Part shown: positions 6,899-11,551 of the stretch, in pieces | Position numbering within the stretch: the first letter of the stretch is position 1 | Layout of the letters: each line of letters opens with the position of its first letter | Source: Clostridia bacterium | Lineage (GTDB): Bacteria > Bacillota_A > Clostridia > Christensenellales > Aristaeellaceae | Assembly: GCA_017509065.1 (NCBI GenBank) | Contig: JAFWQM010000215.1 | Coordinates: 1 to 11,551 of the forward strand | Reading direction: 5' to 3' | DNA: 11,551 bases | Program-made: the position numbers and the translations under genes | The notes under the pieces: generated by a model | Told to the model about the DNA's origin: nothing | What the model saw: the letters and a program-made list of their open reading frames with translations, nothing else | Database searches by the model: none

Positions 6899-8482
6899 TT
6901 ATTGCGCTTTCCAGGCGTCATAGGCGGCCTGACGGATCGCCAGGATCTCCTGCAGACCGTTGGCGTTCACTTCCGCCACATAGTCTTCCCAGGTGTCGTT
7001 GATGTCAGCTTCGCCGGTCAGCCACAGGCCCCACCAGCTGTCGGTCACGCTGGTGACGCCGACCTGCAGCTGGGCCAGGGTGTTCTGGTCTTCCACGGAA
7101 TACTTCATCAGGAACTGCGGATAGTATTCATTGTCCATGTCGATGCGGGCAATGGCTTCCTTGTACTGTTCGCGTTCCGCCAGGGCGAAGGCCATATCCT
7201 TGGCCATGTCGATCTGGGTGGCGCGGCGGATGTACATAGGCGCGTTGTCGGCGAAGGTGGAGGTCCACTTCCAGGTGCCGTTGTCGGTGTGGGCTTCTTC
7301 CGGAGGATCGAGAACCACATAGTGGTCTTCGCCCGCGATGGCCAGGTTGCCGTCGGTCACGCCGCCGAACAGGCCTTCCACGGAGCGCTGGGGCTCATAG
7401 AATTTGTCGATGAACTTCATGGCGGCGACCGGATCGGCGCACTTGGCGCTCATGGCCACGCGGTTGCTGCTCATGTTCAGGCCGGAGAAGTCATAGGTCC
7501 AGCGGGGTTCGGAGGTGGCCAGGTCGTCGATATCATCGATGAAGGGGCCGCAGGGCTCATACTGGCTGTACAGGGTGGGGCCGAACTTGTCGGTTTCTTC
7601 CCAGCCCAGCACCACGCCGACCAGCGCGTTGCCGTCGGAGTCGCCGCGGGACAGGGACTGGAACATGGAGTAGTCGTTGGTGATGGCGTTGGGGTTGATC
7701 AGGCCCTCGGCGTTCAGGTCGGCCAGGTAGCTCATCATGGCCTTGTAGCGCTCGTCCACGGCGTAGTTCTTGATCACGCCGCCCTCGGCAAAGTAGCCGT
7801 CATAGGCCCAGTTGACCAGCTGAATGCCCCAGGAGCCGATCAGGTTGCTCAGGGAATAAGCGCCGCCGAACCAGCCGTTGAAGTCCATGGGCACTTCGTC
7901 GGAGGGATTGCCGTTGCCGTTGGCGTCATTGTCACGGAAGGCGATCAGCACGTTCTTGAGCTCGCTCAGGGTGGTGGGCTTTTCCAGACCCAGCTTGTCC
8001 AGCCAGGTCTTGTTGATGAACATGACGCCGTTGCAGTCCGGCCACTTGCCCTGGAACTTGGGGGTGGCGAAGATGCGGCCGTCGCCGAGCTTGGCCAGGG
8101 CCAGGGTATCGGGCTCTTCTTCAAACATGGCCTTCACGTTGGGAGCATACTGGTCGATCAGATCAGTCAGCTCCATGAACAGACCGTCATAGGTGGTGTA
8201 ATCGCTGTCGCTGGTGGCGTTGAACAGCAGATCCGGGATGTCGCCGGAGGCGAACCGGGTGGACTTCACCTGGTTCCAGTCGGTATAAATCTGTTCCCAT
8301 TCGATGTCGACACCGGCTTCTTCCTCGATTTCCATCAGCCATTCCATGTCGTACACGCTCTGCGTGAGGGGATGGGCGATGAAAACGGCCTTCAGCTTTA
8401 CTTTCTCGCCTTCGGCGTTGACCAGGGACACCATGCTCAGCAGCATCATGGCGGCCAGCAATAAAGCGACGATCTTCTTCAT
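6899..8482 (-). CDS. Extracellular sugar-binding protein of the CUT1 ABC transporter
   Basis: The 527-residue protein begins MKKIVALLLAAMMLLSMVSL, a clear secretion signal with likely cleavage after VNA (21-23), giving mature EGEKVKL. The mature part has the length and motifs of LipO/YtcQ-type solute-binding proteins, including FASGDIPDLLF (77-87), NGVMFINKTWLDKLGLEKPT (151-170), and an acidic calcium-loop-like stretch DNDANGNGNPSDEVP (184-198). Unusually for a Gram-positive binding protein it lacks a lipobox cysteine, so membrane anchoring is not explained. Start 8482 has GGAGG 8 nt upstream; the in-frame ATG at 8521 lies upstream of that site and is unlikely. It is the first gene of the operon and would set its ligand, which from the neighbours is an arabinose- or xylose-decorated oligosaccharide (inference). 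Confidence 0.92.
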   Translation of the reverse strand: MKKIVALLLAAMMLLSMVSLVNAEGEKVKLKAVFIAHPLTQSVYDMEWLMEIEEEAGVDIEWEQIYTDWNQVKSTRFASGDIPDLLFNATSDSDYTTYDGLFMELTDLIDQYAPNVKAMFEEEPDTLALAKLGDGRIFATPKFQGKWPDCNGVMFINKTWLDKLGLEKPTTLSELKNVLIAFRDNDANGNGNPSDEVPMDFNGWFGGAYSLSNLIGSWGIQLVNWAYDGYFAEGGVIKNYAVDERYKAMMSYLADLNAEGLINPNAITNDYSMFQSLSRGDSDGNALVGVVLGWEETDKFGPTLYSQYEPCGPFIDDIDDLATSEPRWTYDFSGLNMSSNRVAMSAKCADPVAAMKFIDKFYEPQRSVEGLFGGVTDGNLAIAGEDHYVVLDPPEEAHTDNGTWKWTSTFADNAPMYIRRATQIDMAKDMAFALAEREQYKEAIARIDMDNEYYPQFLMKYSVEDQNTLAQLQVGVTSVTDSWWGLWLTGEADINDTWEDYVAEVNANGLQEILAIRQAAYDAWKAQ

Positions 8483-8546
8483 GTCTCTTTCCTCCTGTTT
8501 GATTTGTTTGAACGGCCGCATACCTTCTCGACCATTCGCTGACTAT

Positions 8547-8576
8547 ATCATACAATAATTGCGTGAGCTTTGGCAA
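8547..8576 (-). promoter_or_regulatory. Putative sigma-A promoter of the transporter operon
   Basis: On the minus strand TTGCCA (8576-8571) and TATGAT (8552-8547) are separated by 18 nt; each differs from consensus at one base. Transcription would start near 8540, giving a leader of about 58 nt before ATG 8482. Confidence 0.6.
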
Positions 8577-8587
8577 TGGAAAAACGA

Positions 8588-8598
8588 GAAAAAAGATG
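8588..8598. promoter_or_regulatory. Candidate regulator site, copy 1 (GAAAAAAGATG)
   Basis: The 11-mer lies about 12 bp upstream of the -35 box of the operon promoter, a usual position for an AraC activator. An identical copy lies at 8776-8786, and the similarity extends over about 24 bp (18 identical positions). That the AraC protein binds here is inference. Confidence 0.35.
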
Positions 8599-8736
8599 TA
8601 AATTTGGGTAATAAGTTCGTCATATACAGCAATGAATAAAACGGTTTCAAATACAAAAGATAAACATGGAAAGAGCAACAAACGAAAGCCTCAGGCCTCG
8701 ATTTCCCCGCTGTATAAAGAATGACCTATTTTCCCC

Positions 8737-8765
8737 TTGTGTCTTCCTGATTTATCTGATATAAT
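8737..8765 (+). promoter_or_regulatory. Putative promoter of the AraC-type regulator gene
   Basis: TTGTGT (8737-8742), 17 nt, then TATAAT (8760-8765). The -10 box is perfect and the -35 box is weak, which suits a modestly expressed regulator. The start would be near 8772, about 55 nt before the gene. Confidence 0.5.
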
Positions 8766-8775
8766 CAAAACCAGT

Positions 8776-8786
8776 GAAAAAAGATG
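8776..8786. promoter_or_regulatory. Candidate regulator site, copy 2 (GAAAAAAGATG)
   Basis: This is the exact second copy of the 11-mer at 8588-8598, in the same orientation. It lies just downstream of the predicted start of the regulator transcript, where a bound protein would repress its own gene. Confidence 0.35.
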
Positions 8787-8826
8787 GACTTTTCGGAAGA
8801 TACATGAGGTATTGGGAGGAAATCAA

Positions 8827-9690
8827 ATGAGCTACACGGTGCTTCCTCTTTCGGACCGGCGGCAGGTCACCCTGTGCGGCACCAACGTGTATCCCCGGCC
8901 GGAAACGCATCCCGACCGGGTTCTGCAGGAACACGATTTATTATATATTTTCAGCGGCGAGCAGCCCATCGCCCAGGACGACGAATCCTTTACCGTGCAG
9001 GCGGGGGATTTGCTTTTTCTCCGGGCAGGAAGCCATCATTACGGCACCGGGCTCTGCACGGTCAATATGCGGAATATTTTCATTCACATGAACGTTCTGC
9101 CGGGGGATCAGAAGAAAACGACGGTGACCAGGGAGGAAGTGGCCGCCAGCAGTGAAACGGACATGGTGATCCTGCCCACCCTGATCCATTGCGGCCAGAA
9201 CAACGCCTGCACCAAGCTGATCAACGGCATCGTGGACGTGTACTGGTCCCACCGCCCCGCTAAGGAGCGCAGGCTGACGCTGCTGGTCAATCTGCTGCTG
9301 GATGAGCTGGCTGCCATCAGCATGGAAAACCAGACCGGAAAGGAGGAATGGACGGTCGCCGTGATCACCTTGTTTAAAAAGCACCCGGAAATCATGTACA
9401 GCCTGGACGAGCTGGCCGATATCGTGAAGATGAACGTGCGCACCATGTCCGCCCGCTTCCGGGAGATTACCGGCAAAAGCATTCATCAGTACCAGCTGGA
9501 TTATAAGCTGGAAGCCGCCTATCGCGACCTGCGCACCGGACAGCACAGCGTTAAGGACGTGGCTCTGAACTACGGCTTTTGTGACGCGTATTATTTCAGC
9601 CGCCAGTTTAAAAAGAAGTTTGGCATGTCGCCAAAGCTGCTCAAACAGCGGGACCCCAGCGCCAACGTGAACCGGGATCTTGTCACGTAG
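8827..9690 (+). CDS. AraC-family transcriptional regulator with cupin sensor domain
   Basis: The 287-residue protein has an N-terminal cupin-like sugar-sensing half, with LLYIFSGEQP (38-47), FTVQAGDLLFLRAGSHHYG (55-73) and FIHMN, and a C-terminal AraC DNA-binding half. The first helix-turn-helix is SLDELADIVKMNVRTMSARF (192-211). The second is SVKDVALNYGFCDAYYFSRQ (241-260), followed by the family signature FKKKFGMSPKLLKQ. Start 8827 has GGGAGG 7 nt upstream; earlier in-frame Met codons overlap the promoter. It is divergent from the sugar transporter operon and is the likely activator of it. The effector is unknown; arabinose, xylose or an oligosaccharide are reasonable guesses. Confidence 0.93.
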   Translation: MSYTVLPLSDRRQVTLCGTNVYPRPETHPDRVLQEHDLLYIFSGEQPIAQDDESFTVQAGDLLFLRAGSHHYGTGLCTVNMRNIFIHMNVLPGDQKKTTVTREEVAASSETDMVILPTLIHCGQNNACTKLINGIVDVYWSHRPAKERRLTLLVNLLLDELAAISMENQTGKEEWTVAVITLFKKHPEIMYSLDELADIVKMNVRTMSARFREITGKSIHQYQLDYKLEAAYRDLRTGQHSVKDVALNYGFCDAYYFSRQFKKKFGMSPKLLKQRDPSANVNRDLVT

Positions 9691-9786
9691 TCTGATGGCG
9701 ACGGGGAAACACGCTTATTCGTCTGTCAAATAAATAAATGCTTTCGTTTCCATTTCAGGAAGAAGTTTATCGCCCCCTTTCTTTTC

Positions 9787-9812
9787 GGCTGTTATATTTA
9801 CTCTGAACAGCC
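9787..9812. repeat. 7-bp hairpin downstream of the regulator gene
   Basis: GGCTGTT (9787-9793) pairs with AACAGCC (9806-9812). Flanking T and A runs extend the pairing with one mismatch. There is no T run on the 3' side of the stem on either strand, so it is not a typical terminator. No other terminator is evident after the regulator gene, and the rest of 9691-9870 shows nothing I can assign. Confidence 0.35.
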
Positions 9813-9870
9813 AAAAAGTCAAGAACCAGTTTTCTTTTTTCAAAATACGGGATAGTCCGCATAGTCATAC

Positions 9871-10110
9871 CAAACACTATAACACGATAGCCTCCTCAAA
9901 GATTCCTTCAACCTCGGTAAACTTGAACACTATAATACGATAACACGATTAAATGTTGGAAACTATACCACGATAGCCCAGCTATACTTGAAAACGATAA
10001 TACGATAATACGATTATACTTGGAAACTATACCACGATAGCCCGTCAATACTTGGAAACGATAATACGATAACACGGTTATACTTTGATACTATACTACG
10101 ATAATACTTC
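9871..10110. repeat. 32-bp tandem repeat array built of octamers, non-coding
   Basis: Units start at 9922, 9955, 9987, 10019, 10051 and 10083, a spacing of 32 bp (once 33), with a diverged extra copy near 9871-9896. Each unit opens with CTTGGAA or a close variant, then reads as three octamers of the ACGATAAT type. Two unit types alternate: one has ACTATACC-ACGATAGC (9955 and 10019), the other ACGATAAT-ACGATAAC/T (9987 and 10051), giving a 64-bp higher-order period. There are no unique spacers, so it is not CRISPR. 32 bp is not a multiple of three and all frames contain stops, so it is not a protein repeat. An inverted lone copy, GCTATCGTAT, lies at 10211-10220. Possible roles are iterons, clustered protein-binding sites or a mobile-element end; none is shown. 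The flanking stretch 10111-10333 holds no gene that I can support. Confidence 0.8.
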
Positions 10111-10333
10111 CTTGGCAAAACCACTGTCTCAAGGGAAAAACTACCGCTCTAAAAAACTCAAATGCACCCCCTGACCGTAAATACCCTGATTTCAAGCGGT
10201 TTCAGAAGGTGCTATCGTATACTTCGTATGAAATCCGTTGTTCTAAGTTTACTGTGAAACCTTCTTATCCACGAATCGCAAAAAGGGCAGACTTATCCCT
10301 TGGTATGCATCTGTACACTTTCAACCGTATAAA

Positions 10334-11413
10334 TCAGGCCGTCGCAGCAACGGTGGCAAGCGTCACTTCATAGCCTAATGCATTCAATCTTTTGACCATA
10401 CTTTTGGCCTTACGTTCCTTGTTGAACTGATCATAATAATTGTTTCCGAGATCTTTGAATACCTCACCAGTAGAAAGTACATGATAGATAGCGATTAACA
10501 TAGAATGAGCTACTGCGACGTATGCACGTTTTGTCCCTCGGTGCGCGCAGATCCGGGAAAACTGGGCGCTGAAATATGAATCTTTTACTTTCATCGCTGA
10601 ATGAGCACAATTGACCAACGTTGTCCTCAACACTTGATTGCCTTTTGTCGTTCTACCGGATTTTCGCTTTTTTGCGCTCTCGTTATTTCCCGGACAAAGA
10701 CCCGCCCATTTTGAAATGTGACGATCCGTTGGGAAACGGCTCATGTCAGTTCCTATCACGGAGATAATCGCCTGAGCGCTGGCGTTTCCTATGCCTGGAA
10801 TTGCCTGAATCAGTTCGGAAGCTGTTTTTTCATCCGGAGTCATAAAATTATTGATTTCATCGTCCAGATTTTTGATGTGCGCATCCAATTCATCAAGGTG
10901 CAAGATCAGTTCCTTCATCATCTTTCGCTGAAGATCTGATAAAACACCGTTCAAGTCGGCTATGATCTGCTCCTTGCTGGCTTTGAGATTATGGGCGATA
11001 GCTTTATTCTTGTAAAGATCATCGTAGACAGCCGCATCGATCTTTTCACCCTGGATGATTTTTTCCAAAACACATCGCCCGCTCATCCCGCTGATATCCC
11101 TGATTGTTCCAGATATCTTAATGTTGGCGCCTTCAAGCATTTTCTGAAGTCGGTTGATCTCGCGTCCACGATCCTCAATCAGGCTTTTCCGATACCTGAC
11201 CAATTCCCGCAGTTCCCGCTGATCTTTGTCAGGTATGTAGCTTGCCTTCAGCAAGCCGTGCTGGCAAAGATCTGCTATCCATTCTGCATCTTTTACGTCA
11301 GTCTTTCTTCCTGGAACTGACTTCATATGCTGGGCATTAACAACCATTGATGGTATTCCCATTACTTCCAGCACGTTGTACAGCGGCTTCCAGTATGACG
11401 CCGTACTTTCCAT
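10334..11413 (-). pseudogene. IS110-family transposase, N-terminally truncated
   Basis: The 359-residue frame is most of a DEDD/serine transposase of the IS110 family (usually about 400-420 residues), whose full-length members act as RNA-guided recombinases. It starts directly at MESTASYWKPLYN, the E motif (E2) of the RuvC-like domain. GRKTDVKDAEW (35-45) supplies the two downstream Asp (D39, D42), but the first catalytic Asp, normally some 50-60 residues before E, is absent. After a coiled-coil middle part comes the Tnp domain with AIPGIGNASAQAI (204-216), KWAGLCPGNNE and KSGRTTKGN (251-259), which holds the likely nucleophile Ser252. Upstream of ATG 11413 there is no ribosome-binding site, and the frame meets a TAG 33 nt further up. 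The flank there belongs to another transposase on the other strand. It is therefore probably inactive and lacks its left end. Confidence 0.88.
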
Positions 11414-11414
11414 T

Positions 11415-11551
11415 GGTTTTGTCGCAACGATTATCCGAAGCAGAATCTATGTGCTTCTTCGGGAAGAGATGGCCCGGATGGAAAAGAAGCAGAACTTCAT
11501 GACAGTCCCTGCGGCCCTCAAAGAACTGGAAAAGATAGAAATGTTGAAAGG
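11415..11551 (+). pseudogene. C-terminal fragment of an IS1634/IS4-like DDE transposase, 5' truncated, continues past window
   Basis: The plus-strand frame with codons starting at 11415 reads GFVATIIRSRIYVLLREE and continues ARMEKKQNFMTVPAALKEL up to EKIEMLK at the window edge. A hydrophobic helix with an LxxRSRIY-like motif, followed by a LKELEKIEM segment, is what I recall from the C-terminal end of IS1634-like DDE transposases; the family call is from memory and moderate. The 5' part is missing: sequence before 11415 belongs to the IS110 gene read in the other direction. The frame has no stop before the window ends. Confidence 0.5.

Noticed and set aside
8483..8521. Upstream ATG (8521) as start of the binding protein
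   Set aside because: It would put charged residues before the signal peptide and place the strong GGAGG inside the coding region.
9871..10110. CRISPR array
   Set aside because: The period is 32 bp in total with no unique spacers between repeats, the units are diverged, and no cas gene is near.
10211..10235. lox-like site (ATACTTCGTATG)
   Set aside because: Only one half resembles the loxP arm; no second arm in inverted orientation and no recombinase gene of that type is present.
10089..10366. Plus-strand stop-free frame of about 92 codons
   Set aside because: It has no start codon near its 5' end and no Shine-Dalgarno, begins within the repeat array and ends inside the IS110 gene on the other strand; the translation shows no recognisable motif.

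Overview
The window looks like part of the chromosome of an uncultured gut-type Clostridia, perhaps Christensenellales or a relative. I infer this from GC-rich genes with strong GGAGG ribosome-binding sites, an AraC regulator beside a CUT1 sugar ABC transporter of the LplB/LplC type with no ATPase gene, cytoplasmic glycosidases, and several mobile-element remnants. No taxonomic marker is present, so the assignment rests on style alone.

The core, about 661-9690, is a carbohydrate-utilisation locus. A cupin/AraC-type regulator (8827-9690, + strand) is divergent from genes on the minus strand, read in this order: secreted sugar-binding protein (8482-6899), permease 1 (6834-5878), permease 2 (5863-4937), a terminator-like hairpin, a GH127/GH146-like (DUF1680) putative beta-L-arabinofuranosidase (4871-3036), a MITE-like repeat, and a GH31 alpha-xylosidase/alpha-glucosidase (2634-661). 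The likely logic is that the binding protein captures an oligosaccharide outside the cell, the two permeases import it using an ATPase encoded elsewhere, and the two glycosidases without signal peptides trim arabinose and alpha-linked xylose or glucose in the cytoplasm. The AraC protein would sense the sugar and activate the operon. An 11-bp repeat that marks both divergent promoters is a candidate operator.

The left edge (1-660) has the start of a small minus-strand peptide with a bacteriocin-type double-glycine leader, cut by the window edge. A doubtful short ORF, a rho-independent terminator and a perfect 14-bp hairpin follow.

The right edge (9691-11551) is accessory DNA. It holds a 640-bp gene-free stretch with a 32-bp tandem repeat built from octamers, then an IS110-family transposase lacking its N-terminus. 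That gene abuts, head to head, the C-terminal part of a different (IS1634/IS4-like) DDE transposase that runs off the window.

The best candidates for something undescribed are the octamer-based 32-bp array, the nested palindromic element inside the sugar operon, the divergent metal site of the GH127-like enzyme, and the double-glycine peptide at the left edge. I see no complete new defence or mobile system.
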